From Conoideocrella luteorostrata (taxonomy: Eukaryota; Ascomycota; Sordariomycetes; Hypocreales; Clavicipitaceae), in NCBI GenBank assembly GCA_032433595.1, contig JASWJB010000073.1, forward strand, positions 1-64,000: 64,000 bases of DNA. Direction: 5' to 3'. Position 1 is the stretch's first letter; the number at the start of each line of letters is the position of its first letter. The translations under genes and the position numbers were made by a program. Positions 12,401 to 23,711 of this stretch are shown one piece after another. Below the pieces are notes generated by a model. That model was not told the origin of the DNA. It saw only the letters and a program-made list of their open reading frames with translations, and ran no database searches.

Positions 12401-13424
12401 TTATGCCTGCCCTTTTTGGAAATTTGACCCCGTCAAATACCGGACATGTTTCTTCTTGACTTTACGGACTGCTTCGCGAGTTAAACAGCATCTGATCAGA
12501 AAGCACGTCCCCGAGTTCTACTGCCAGCGCTGCAATGCCATTTTCAAGAGTTATGAGATGCACAACGAGCATGTCATGGACCCTTCTGGATACAGCTGCA
12601 CTCCAAATCCATCAGAAAGACTGGATGGAATTACAATCCACCAAAATCGTCTGCTTTCTCAAAAGTCTAGGAGCCTGAATGAAAAGGATAAGTGGTTTGA
12701 TATTTGGGACATCCTGTTCCCAAGCTGCCCGCGCCCAAGCTCGCCTTATGTAGATGTGCAGCTAGCTGAGGATTGCGCGCTGTTCCAGGAGTATTCTCTG
12801 AAGGCCGGACCGGATCTTGTGGCTCAAGAGATAGAAGCAAGCGACGCTTTGTCAACAGAACTGGCTGAGGATGACCGGAGGGAACTTCTTCGTCGAGCTA
12901 TCGCCGCTGGCCTTATCGCAATCGTAGAAACCTGGAGCCAGACCCAAGAACATCCAATGAACCGAAACTCCAATGCTTTATTATGTTCCGGAAGGCAGGG
13001 AGATGAAGATTTGTCAGGGATTGGACTGAGCGTGACTCCTATTGGTTCTGCTCCAGACAGCTGCGGTCTGAGAGCCAGCCACACTCCGGAAGGCTCGACT
13101 TCACAGCCGATTCATCCCCTTGAAAAGCCTGCGGAAAACCAAACCGAAAGTTCAGTCAACCATTCAGGGGAAAAACAGGGAAACGGCAGTCTTGTAGCGA
13201 CTGCTGGTGTGTTGGTACGCGACGAGCGATGCGAGAGTCTTCATGACGCTCATGTTCGTAATTCGCCTACGCCGCAGTTTGAGCAGTCTCTGCGCGTAGA
13301 GGACTCGAGTTTTGCGGATGTATTTACAGGGGACTTTGCGTCCCTCTTTTCGATCGAGCCGCAATTGACGTTTGGGACAGATAGCTGGAGGACTGTGGAG
13401 CCGGAGGATTCAGAATACGAATAA
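9409..13424 (+). CDS. Large fungal protein with two zinc-finger regions, 4 exons
   Basis: Exons are 9409-9872, 9934-10564, 10638-11199 and 11254-13424, giving 1,275 residues. Introns 1 and 3 are canonical (GTATGA..TGACTAAC..CAG; GTAAGT..AACTAAC..CAG). Intron 2 has a weak GTTTTG donor but a good ACTAAC branch and CAG, and it is the choice that keeps the frame. The start is the ATG at 9409. The N-terminal third holds two C2H2-like fingers (RCTFCNETY...H, YKCSYCSGH...H). Near residues 880-930 is a second, degenerate finger block (YACPFWKFDPVKYRTC... RVKQHLIRKH...YCQRCNAIF) typical of an uncharacterised fungal family. Between lie a globular region and a Ser/Gly-rich linker; the C-terminus is acidic. 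A nuclear role is likely, the function unknown. It could alternatively be two genes, though all phases fit one. Confidence 0.72.
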
Positions 13425-13557
13425 TACAGGAGCGCTAATACCACTGGAGCTGGTTGCACAAGAGGACTGAACAGATATTGAGATTTGTGTGTGGCGGACT
13501 CGATAAACTTTGGGTGAAGCGGTATTTGGTTTTTCTGTTTGTATTTGAGCAAGAAGA

Positions 13558-15457
13558 TTGAATGACTTTAATGGCTTGTGCTTGACTCCCGAATATTCGA
13601 ACGCGGACATCCTGCGACTATACCGTTTTCTTCTTTATTTTCCCAGCACGAAGTTTCCTGTTGGCCTCTTCGTACGAGCATGCCAACCCAAGTTCGCTTG
13701 GTCACCAGCCGGGGAGATCATCCAGAAGAACCCCAAGGAAGACGCTGTGCCCATGTGGCTCATCACCGTCTATAATGCCAATAGAGCATTTTTCCATGGC
13801 CAGAGCGCCACTATACTCGGAAATATAATTCGTGGGACGCAAGACAAGGGAATTTGGTACCTCGAACGAGTTATAGTCCTAAGTCCTGGCGTCCAAAATA
13901 ATGAGAAGCCTAAATACGAAGATGACGTGACCATGATCCGAGATTGGGACTCGGTCCTCATCCATGCATTCCCTTCTCAAAACATGGAGATTATTGGAGA
14001 AGAGATCATGTCTCGACTAGTAAACTGCGCCATAGAATCAATTCTGCCGCTGCTGTCATTTTTGTCCGACTCTCAGCTGGAGAGTTTTGTGTTGCCTCAC
14101 CGCCAAGGGGAGTAAGTTGTTCATCAATCAGATTAAAGCACTGCTCTTCTCTGACACTATTTCTCTAGAAAAACTTCATTTCTGTTTTCCTTTTTCGATT
14201 TTCTTCATCAGGCCTTCGGCTTTCTTGGTTATCAGCACCCTTCTATACCTGCTTCCCTCCCAAAGCGACTTGTTACAACCACCGGGCAAGATATACCTCC
14301 TGCTTGCAAGGTCTACTGCAAAACGCTTATTGAGGTCATGGACATGGCTACGTTACCGCGCCCGGCTACATTGTCGTTGAATTTCTTATCGGAGTGCATA
14401 TATCCATCGGATGAAAGAAACAATGCGACCGTAGGAGCAGTGCTAAACATTTTAGCATCCACTGCACCACTCGCTGTTGGGAGTTCGACGTCCCTCATCG
14501 ATGCTATCAGTAATGCAGCATCACGGCGGCGGCCACTGTCCCAGGAATCGTTTCTACCATGGAATACCTTGTTGCAATTGACTTGGGCAAACTCCGGTCC
14601 CAAATCTTACTAAATTGACTGTATTAAACGCTGCTGACATGAATGCCATGAGTGGGCTTCTGTTTGCAAGATCGCGACGCTATGATGAGGCAACAAAGAT
14701 ACTGGAATTGGCCGCAAAAGATGTCCAATTAAATCACGGTACTGCTTCGATGCAATATGGTATCGGTGTTGCTGAGCTGGTGAACTGCTACAACATACTT
14801 CGGAAAGAGAGTCTAGCAGAGACATGAGCCAGAGCAACTCTGGACGCGTCGAAGACCTTTGGGGTGTTCTTGGGTTGTTCGGACCAGCTCTACCTGCTGC
14901 TCGCCTTGGCTGACTCGTTCATAGGGAGAGGCAAGTATCAGGAGGCATTGCCTCTGCTTCGGCATCTGTTGGAAAACCGCCATGCTTCTGCCACTATTCA
15001 CATGATCGGTGCATTGCGCCTTGCGAAGTGCCATCGAAGGCTCAATGATGATGTAATAATCTTTGGGCCAAATAATCCATTAGCACGCTGCCTTTCTCTA
15101 TTCAACCAAGTGCCAAACCAACTTCAAATGGAGTTTCTTGAAGAATTGGCTTGCAACGTCTCCAACCAGATTGAATTATCGACAGAGATGTCTCAACATT
15201 CGCGAGAGATTATCGAGCATGTCGACAAAATGCTTCGCAATCGCCTACCACAGTCGAATACCGACAATCTAGGGTTGGTGTGGTTTAACCAGGTCAAACA
15301 ACAGCACCTAGACCATTCCATACTGGCTGACGTGTCTGATCTGACCACATCCCTTGACGGGTCAGATGCCGCTGAAGTGTCTCGACAAAAGTTCGTGTCT
15401 GGAAATATTTCAATGACCGAGTCATGGTTTAAACCTAGGATACGGAAACGCATTTTT
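13558..15457 (+). pseudogene. Helical-repeat (TPR-like) protein, broken
   Basis: A fungal reading frame begins 130 bases after the zinc-finger gene, without a clear first ATG (first in-frame Met codon at 13,753). A perfect intron remains at 14,112-14,168 (GTAAGT..CTCTAG) and joins two frames in phase. The frame is then lost by a one-base shift in a C run near 14,595, recovered from 14,615, and stopped by an in-frame TGA at 14,825-14,827. The following segment (LALADSFIGRGKYQEALPLL and the next helix pair) looks like tetratricopeptide repeats. The same frame continues without break into the G-alpha-like segment, so it may be one fusion gene. Two lesions in otherwise well-preserved coding sequence indicate recent decay or sequence error. 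Confidence 0.55.
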
Positions 15458-16556
15458 ATGACGATTACTTCCCTGCCGCTGGGGAGCCTCCCCTATCGCG
15501 ATGCAAAAAAGCGATCTCGCGCCATTGATAGAGCAATTAGGCAATCCTAACGAGATACGAATAACATAGTCACCATTCCAGTAATGGGATCTAGCTCCAA
15601 GTCTGATCTCGTGAAAGAAATGAAAACCGCGAATGGGAATGGCTTCTCCGATGACGAGCTACGAGCCTACCGAAATGACGTTTTAGCACCGTCGTCAACA
15701 GGGCGAAGGATATAGTTCATTATATGGAAAAATTCGATGTCGCTCGAGTAAATATGATGACCCAACATTACATTGCAATCCTAGCTGAGTATAAGTTGGA
15801 CCTCAGTCTTGAACAGCCAATAACCTCCGATTTCCGCAATGCACTCTACGCTGTCTGGACCGATGGATGTGTAGGAGCCATCAGGAAACAAAGGTATGGC
15901 AGCGGTCTTGAGGACACCTCGGTGGACTTAACAGAACAGTATGTCTTAACACCTTTCCATTGCTTTGAGTTGTTCTTATTGGCTGTAGTATTTTCAAATC
16001 GATCGACCGAATCTCATCCGCAGGGTATATCCCCAACGAAATGGATGTGTCACTAATAGAAGCGAGTACGAACCGAGGTGTATCCGAAACTTTGTTACAG
16101 CATGGGAAAATCCGGGTAAAGTTAGCTGATATTGGTAATCAAAAGAATGAAACGAAAAAGTGGTTACACCTGTTTGACGGAGCTCGGGTTATCCTTTTCG
16201 TCGTGGGTCTAGACACCTACTATGAGCTGGAGGGATCTTTACAGCTGTTTAACTCAATCATCAACTCTGGCTGTTTTTCTGGGTCTGCGGTAGCCTTGAT
16301 CCTGAGCAAGACAGACGTTTTTAAACAAAATTTAAAAATCTCACCACTTGGGGCGTATTTTACGGACTATGGTGGTGACGAAGATTTTGATAGCGCGAAG
16401 CAATACATCGTACGGCGCTTCATGCAGGTTAATAGATCCGGGCTTGAGATATGGACTTATTTTATCCCAGATGAACATCTTTTGAATATTAGGGCCCTCT
16501 ACATCATTCTTGATGGAATTATCGAAGGGGAGCGTCGTCCCATTCCGATAGCCTAA
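15458..16556 (+). pseudogene. G-protein alpha-subunit-like domain, broken and degenerate
   Basis: The order of G-alpha landmarks is clear. A N-terminal helix (RSRAIDRAIRQ) comes first, then the P-loop position reading MGSSSKSDLVKEMK, and the family block NGNGFSDDELRAYR. The helical-domain block is ALYAVWTDG, then YIPNEMDV, and the switch II position reads DIGNQKNETKKW where active G-alpha has DVGGQ. The guanine motif reads LSKTD instead of NKxD; PLGAYFTDYGG and RFMQVNR follow. Lesions are a TAA at 15,548-15,550 between the first helix and the P-loop, a one-base shift near 15,690, and a phase mismatch across a probable intron (about 15,950-16,026). The P-loop lacks the GxGxSGKS glycines, so even the intact ancestor probably could not hydrolyse GTP normally. 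Confidence 0.7.
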
Positions 16557-18358
16557 TCTAAGTCCATATAGTCGTTCGTCCAAATCTTGCAATCAAACTT
16601 TCCTGCCCCTGTTGCTGCTTCAGCGTTTATTATTAGAAGAGCTTGTCAATTGGTATTTCCTTCATGGTACATGGTACACAATGGTCCTTGAATCGAAAAT
16701 GGCAGGTTGCCGGCACGCTGTAGCTGGCGGCACCTGTTGAGATGCTTTCCCCGACCTGCGGGTATTATAACTTCAGCTCAAGGAGATTCACCTTGATTGC
16801 CGAAGCCAAGTTTCATTCTAACACTTATGGCGCACCAAAAATGTGACCGGACACTATGGTATGCCACGTCTTTGGCTTGGGTCAATTGCTGTGTGGAAGC
16901 AGGTGCCTGCACCAGTGTAAGAAAGCTGCTCTGTTGTCTTCCAGCCACCAACAACCTCACGAGGCAAGTACGCGCTGGGAGTCAGTGATTGAAGTATTCC
17001 TGAAGCGATTATTAACAATGAAACCCATCTCTCGCCATTCCAAATCCACGACAATGAGGCATCGGCACAGGATTTTGTGTACTTGCATACTGTTAAACAG
17101 CTCCGGCTCTCTAGCCATTCTATATTAAACGATTGGTACGTGAGCATGACTTAAGGACAGCGTACCTATCTTTTGGAAAGCAAACATCTTGTAAAGCGAG
17201 GCACGATAGTCGAAACATTCCAAATATGTGAGCTGGCAGTTGAAATTGGCATGATTTGTGTATGTTTCGAGTAGCGCATGCTTGTACATGCTAACGGAGA
17301 CCAGAACCTGAGTCGGAGGAGCAAAAGGAGGGCGAATAAGGCATATACACACCAACTCAAGGCCATACTCCATCACCTTGGTCACATTCTTTTGGCCACG
17401 GGAAGAATTTCCTATACCCAAATCGGTCAGTACCCATGTGATCGGGGGAGATCCTCGATCCTATGATACTGACCATTCCTTCCTCCAGTGCATCCCATGA
17501 GATGAAGAATCTTGTTCAGCCTTCCCGTCCAAATCGAATACAGCACAAACATAAAGAAGTCCAGTATGTTTTCCAGTTGCAGCCTGAACCAGGCGGCAGT
17601 AAAGGCCAACATAGTCGTAGCATGAGCCTGTTGGTATGAAGAGGCATGTGTGGCAGCGAGCGGCGGTGAGACACTTTTATGTGGGAAGATTCAATGTCTT
17701 CTCGCTTGGCGTAAGTGGGTGGTTGTAACCATCAGCTAGGAAGTAATAGCGCGCAATGCGATTATTTGTAAAGCGCTGTGCAAGGAGAAAAGGCAGCGCT
17801 CTTGGCATCTGCAGATGGGATTTGGCAAGCGACGACCTTCCGAGGTTCTAGAGGCATGATGTAGAAGCAGAAGTAGAAGTAGAGACGTGGAGAGAATGCG
17901 TATACAGTTTCGGTGCCAGCCGACCTGAGCTCCCTCGTTTACCATCATCTGCGTAAATATCGACCAGTGCACAACTGCCACTGCCAAGACAGCTGTCGAT
18001 AGCACAGGGTATCGAAATTAGCATGCAATACTCTGCGCAGTGAGATTGAGCCCTCTACTACCACAAATAGTTGGGATCTCAGGTTGCGGGAGAAGATGGA
18101 TAGTATTCTTCGTTCTGCGCCTGGCTCGAGCCTACCTCTGGGTCGTGCTGCGCGTATTGTCTTAGGTAGCTTGGTGGAGCAGTTACCGCCGCCGTTGTGT
18201 GAATAAGAAACATTACCAGTGAGCTGCAGCGTGTCCTATACTTGCCCGCGCTTTCACAATTCTGTTTATAATAGTCATATGATTGAACTATCATTATATA
18301 CCAAGTACCTGGTACTAATATGCATCCTCGAAACACCCAAGGATTTCAGATTAACCCC
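16557..18358. other. Intergenic; possible membrane-protein relic on minus strand
   Basis: Short minus-strand frames at 18,005-17,736 (hydrophobic start MLSTAVLAVAVVHWSIFTQ), 17,612-17,427 and 17,366-17,166 carry membrane-like hydrophobic stretches. They could be exons of a decayed Pth11/rhodopsin-type integral membrane protein, but I could not join them in phase or find a diagnostic motif. Nothing else is supported. Confidence 0.25.
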
Positions 18359-19564
18359 CTAATCCAAGGTCTCTTCGTCCTTGTCAGAAGGCAGACGTTG
18401 ATACCTTTTGCGCCTGACCAGACAGAACCGGACGAATTTCCAAAAGCCAAACAAGAGCCCAGCCAACGCCAAAATAAAGACCACAATGCCGAGCACAAAT
18501 TCCACAAGATGCGTTCCTATCCAGCCAAATACATAGTTATCCCAGTTGGACCACGATCCACCCTCTGTCGCTGTAAAAAATGTCCACGGCGCGGAACCAG
18601 GCCGCCCATCCATCATTATTCGAGTGAGCGGTGGCTGTCCGTCAGCTAATTCTGCATGGTAGCGCTCCCACAACTCCGTGAGGAACCACTGGCCTGTTGC
18701 GAAGCTGATGGTCAGGTATGGCAGAGGGTATTTCCAAGAATATGGGATGAGAGACTCCGTTACGAGGTTCCAGAACGGGTGGTTGGGTTGGGCGCCGAGG
18801 ATGTTGTTGCTCAGGGTGCCGTGGCCGCCGTAAGTGAGCCATGTTGGAAAGTAGAGAAGAGGTTCGAGGTTGGTGCGGCATCCCTGGGTAAAACAGAAGA
18901 AACAAAAATGGGATTAGCAATAGTCGAATTGTGTAATCCTACAGCTGAGGAAGATATTCAGCTACCATGGTGTGACGCACATTATCCAAGTCAACATAAA
19001 TGCCACCGTAGTGTCGCATTAAAAAATATCGTAGCGCATCGACTCTTTGAACGGGAAAGCTGAGGCCGTCATAGGTTTCCAGGTACCACGGGTATTCTTT
19101 ATGGATGAATTCTCGTGATGGCCCTGTGGTCCAAAGCTTAAAGACTGTCAGTACAGCGCGCTGTATTCAGCAGACGAATCTATTTTCTCTACCAATGCCG
19201 CTCCGCTGGGATGGAATCATCTACAAGGGTCACGTACAATGTACTCCCAGTCCGGGTGCAAGGACGTGCACGAGTGTCGCGCCTCGTCCCAGATATCCGG
19301 CATCGTCGCATTATCCACATCATGCCAATTATGAAATATCTGGTGAATAATTCGAGGTATGTACTGGGTTGGCGGTCTGGAGTGGGGTTCGTGAAAGGCG
19401 AGTGCGACTTCGTCTTGCGTCAATTCAACGCCGGCATGTTGGAAGAAGATGCCTTGAATGCGAGCAGTAAGTCGAATGCCAATGTACATGAGAAAGAGGG
19501 CGACGAAGCAGAGGGCGAGAAGCAAAAATGGCCTGCGGATGGCTCGACAAGCTCGGATGCCCAT
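18359..19564 (-). CDS. GT32 mannosyltransferase, inositol-phosphoceramide type, 3 exons
   Basis: Probable Golgi enzyme adding mannose to inositol phosphorylceramide (Sur1/Csh1 family), giving the sphingolipid MIPC. Exons are 19564-19238, 19136-18981 and 18883-18359; introns of 101 and 97 nt are both phase 0 and the protein is 335 residues. Visible features: an N-terminal membrane anchor (residues 11-31, type II), the IPRIIHQIFHNW block, VDALRYFLMRHYGGIYVDLDN with the metal-binding Asp158-x-Asp160 at the end of exon 2, the GGHGTLSNNILGAQPNHPF block, the FATGQWFLT block, and a C-terminal membrane segment followed by a basic tail. Length and motif order match intact family members. It is flanked by long non-coding stretches, so no cluster partner is evident. 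Confidence 0.9.
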
Positions 19565-20889
19565 CGTGGGAGCTGTGGTCGCGACGCCGCCAATGACTTC
19601 GGGGAGCTAAACAATAACGTCACAGCCGGGATCGTGTTTGAAAGGCATTTACCGAGACGCCAGGAAGTGAGGTGATGGGCGACGTCATGTTGCGAATGGT
19701 ATTGACATGACCACAAGGCGACGTCGTTGCACAAGTCGAGGGGGGAAGGGAGGAATACTAACTGGAGGGGAGGCGAAGGGGAGAAGGGGGAAGAGGGAAG
19801 AGGACACAGCTGCTGCAATCGCTACGATGAGGAGCAGTGTTAGGAAAGCCCCGAAGTAATCAGATAACTACGTACAGAGTACTGTAATTGTACCTCGTAG
19901 CGAGTATCAAATAACTACCGAGTACGGACATAACCATGTGGTGAATACGATTGCTACGCTTAGTACAAGTGGTGACGAACGTGGAGACAGGGCAGCGGAC
20001 AAGGGTTCTGAGCCAACCGATGGACAACGTTGATGTCCCTTGGCTCTCACGAAAGAGGCAAAGATGGTCAGTGAAGCTACTAGTATAAGGAGTAACTGTG
20101 GTCAAGGTCCTTATTTAAGTGACATCCCGTGTCCTGATCGGGCAACGACCCACCGCCGCACCGCCGCCTTACAGGCGTGTTGTCCAGGCGTGTTGTCCAG
20201 TACGGCAGCTGTTCGTCTACAATCGTACAGACTTCACAGTCGCCGCATGCATGGCCGTGAATCATACAACCATGTGAGGAACCCTGGTCTCAGATTATCT
20301 GACGAATATGGGTATATGTTTTGTAAAGTTCCGAGACTGTCGCGAACCGACCTCGACTTTCCAACCAAACCGAATGGTCATGGCCGTCCAAGCTACCAAG
20401 GTCGTCTCCGCAACTCTATGTTGTCGCACTCGGCGTGAGCCCTTACATCCATAGACTCATCCGTCATGCTATCACACTCTGAGTCGATGTCAGTTGATGG
20501 CCTTAGATCACCCAGACCCCATTGCTAATTGATTGTGATCAGACAATATTGTCTTGCACCACTACCGCATTGCATGCCGCGCGGTCCTTATCGGCAGCGG
20601 GACCAATTCTACCAGTTCGTCACATTGATCCATGGTGAACTCCTGTCCATCAGGAAGTCCCATGCTGTCCAATATATCAGACAGCCTCTCACCCAGACAT
20701 TGCGTGCTCAAGGCAATTTGCTTACTGGCATCGTACAGTCCCGTACTCTCTTGGCCAGACGACACCTTGGCAAGGAATGGAAGACCAACGAAAGACGATC
20801 CCTGGTTTCGCATTGGCGAGATGTAGAGGTTGACCCGAATGAAGCGACAGTCCTTATTCGGAAGTCAGGATAGGCGCTACTCTGTACAG
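19565..20889. other. Intergenic, no supported gene
   Basis: No recognisable coding sequence. A 13-base unit (GGCGTGTTGTCCA) is duplicated in tandem near 20,176-20,201. The 14-mer TTGATTGTGATCAG occurs near 20,528 and again near 22,798, in the same orientation. Confidence 0.4.
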
Positions 20890-21183
20890 ATGCGCCTGGA
20901 GGAAGAGACTGTCATTTTCTTCCAGGACGAGAATGCGCAGACGTACACCAACGTACTTATGGGCATCTTCATGAGTTACAAAGCTTTGTACAAACAGATT
21001 TCGGATGAGATGTTTCAGGCTCGCCAGAGGACGATGGAGAGTTTTTTTAAGGGGGGGAATAAGGTTGTCGCTGATACAGCAGCGAACGGCGCAGGCAGCG
21101 CGGACGCAGCATCCCCTAGCTCTGGGATAGAAGTCAGAAAGCCAACGCCATCGGCAGGATGTAAGGCTACGCAGAAGAAGTAG
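20890..21183 (+). pseudogene. Possible transposon or nuclear-protein C-terminal remnant with PIP-box-like motif
   Basis: A 97-residue frame starting MRLEEETVIFFQDE contains QRTMESFF, which fits the PCNA-interaction consensus Q-x-x-h-x-x-F-F, followed by a Lys/Gly stretch and a low-complexity tail. The frame is open upstream to about 20,830. Not recognised as a family. Further short coding-like patches on the same strand (about 21,215-21,516, DDTQIDSTLASDEVHQEPF) suggest a decayed element spanning about 20.8-21.6 kb, but no terminal repeats were identified. Confidence 0.3.
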
Positions 21184-23711
21184 AAGAAGAACGGCTTTTA
21201 TCCCCTACGTCGGAGATAACGACCGATTTGATGCCACAATGGGCAGGCTTGACCAAGCACGAAAGGCTATTCGGAGACAGATGGCATGAATTGTGAACGA
21301 GGTCGATGACACACAGATCGACTCAACACTGGCCAGTGATGAGGTCCACCAAGAGCCGTTCCAGCCTCCGGCGTTGTTTGAGATGCGTCTCCCCTTCGTT
21401 GAAGTTCCAGAGAGGTTGAGCCTCAAGCAAAAATCCCGTCATAGGCCCATGCGTGTTCGCCAAGGTACGGACCTAAGAGGAGCGGAAGGAGGAGGAACAA
21501 AGATTTCAAGCCCTTGAAAAAGCACCGAGTTTGTATCCAAAAGGCGCAGCATTGTAGCTCGACGAGGCGAACCCCATTGCCAAATATGTCAAATCGGACA
21601 CTTCCTTGGGTCACAACTTGAAGATTACTGCGGAAACCTGTTTATAAGTGGCTGTAATTGTATCGCGCTCATGCGGAACAGGTAACGTGAAAATAAAGAG
21701 CCTCTAAACAACCTTCTCGGCATTTCTCTAAAGTAGACCGTCTTAATCACAACGCTCAATGTCCCGCATTTAATGGGCTCACCAGATGGGAGGCGTTGTT
21801 TGCCATTATTTCCGGATTTTCGACTTGCCCCGCGCTTCATGCAGATTCAGAACTTCCGTCATGGGACAAAGATCCCTGTTGAGTGAAACCTGCAACTAAC
21901 AACAATTACATCATGGGCACACTCTTCAGCGCAGTCGGTAAGTATAGGGAGGATCCCGGCATCCCGGCATCTTCATCTACCCACACCACATCGGCAACAC
22001 CATCCAACAAACTGAGTCGGGGTTACGATGCTTACAGATGGGTTGCATTGGAAGCCTGTTGGCTGTTTGTTCACAATGTTGTTGGTTTTTGGCTGTTGGT
22101 TCACAACCCAGCCAGTTACTATGCGAAACCCCCATTTTTCTCTGCAGCTGGTTTCTGCGAACTGAAAACCTTAAATCTGAACATCGACAACTTCCCCATT
22201 TTGAACTATTTTCAAGTATTAAATAGTCATGACCGACTCCAACCTCACTACGCTGGCTATGCAAATGCGGGATGCAATCAATGAGAATATCAAGGCTATG
22301 CAGTCGATTTTATTCAAGTTAGAGTAGTTTTCTCTACGGATGGGCTTCTCAACACCCCATACCGAAATCCTCAAACAAGTCGCACTTCTCCTGTATAAAG
22401 AAACCTGCCAATCGAAAAGTTTCTCCAAGACGACCCTATACCCTTACAGGAGCAAAATATCAACATCGAGTGCCCACGATTCAAGGCGTGCGAACTAGTC
22501 TACTCCAATCAATGAGCACCGTTGGATCCATGCTGCCGCTCATGGAGCAGTGCGTGGAACCACTGGAAGAGTTGAACAATCTCGCCGATCTTGCCGTCTT
22601 CTGGGTAGGCTTCACTGTGGGTGTCGAGATGCTGATGCCTCATGTGGCACCTCATTGACGTCGCCGGTGTCTGCGACTAGCCGCGCACAATTTCTTTGGG
22701 GGTCGTCAATGCAGCATCCAATGTATTTAGTCTATGAAGTAGCTCAATAGCGAGAAACAACAACACTCTTTATTTCGCTTCCGGCAAAACGGCTATTGTT
22801 GATTGTGATCAGGCTCGCTCGCCAGGACTAGACTCCTCCGTCAGATGAGATGCCGCAGAATTGCTCAGATCCAGCTCAGCAGCTTAAGTGGCAGCACCTC
22901 TTGATGTCTTTCATGAATTTGTAGCCGCAGGGACGAAAAATGAACGTCAGACACCATGGCATAAGCAGTAAAAAATAGCATGTCGCTAGATTGCTTCACG
23001 GTAGCAAACTCATCCATAAGTTCCTACTCTTCGAGAAAAAAGAAATTGAAAAACATACTCGACGAGTCTAGTGTGGAGCCTCTTGAGGGCGTCCGGCAAA
23101 GGGCATGTCAGTACAAAGGCAGATGTAGGTATGTTATCTTAAGAGCCTCCTTAGTTAGTGCCTCGTCCCATCTCCGACAGAAAAGCTGCCATGGGGCCTC
23201 ACGGTATTAAAGGCGATCGCGCCATTTCTCGACAACGGCTGATACGGAGAGCTCAACGCTTATTCGAAACTTGACAGTGGCGACCATCAGGCCCCTGTCG
23301 ACAATTAGTACCCGGCGTGTTATGAAATAAATATATGCTTAAATTGCATGACTTTCATAGAAATAGACGGAAGGGTACTTTTTGTCTCTTGAAGTGAGAC
23401 AAGAGCTTAAATCATACACTTACTTTCTACCTGCTTTCCAGCAGTGGTCGATGACAGCTCCGACTGGCTGTTAAGATTAGACGAACGGGCTCCCTGCTTG
23501 CTTGTCACCGGAGGGTTAATGTAATAATTCAAGGTTTACAGAGTATATGTTACTAGTAATGCATTATTCCCATGACTTTTCAACTTGTGCACCCTTTTGC
23601 AAATGACTCTCGTAAGGCTTCCCATGCCTCTCCAACATCTTCTCATGCTTGCCACTCTCCCAACGATGAGGAATACGTCCGCACAGCGCCGCCATCATCG
23701 GCATCATCACA
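21184..23711. other. Intergenic with decayed coding fragments
   Basis: Short frames around 21,215-21,516, 22,230-22,325 (MTDSNLTTLAMQMRDAINEN, ending at a TAG) and 22,470-22,658 look protein-like in composition but match nothing I recognise. A near-duplicated motif of about 17 bases (TTGGCTGTTkGTTCACAA) occurs twice near 22,059-22,108. Probably repeat-derived. Confidence 0.3.

Noticed and set aside
16778..18005. Pth11-like GPCR gene on the minus strand
   Set aside because: Hydrophobic fragments only; no diagnostic motif and no in-phase splicing.
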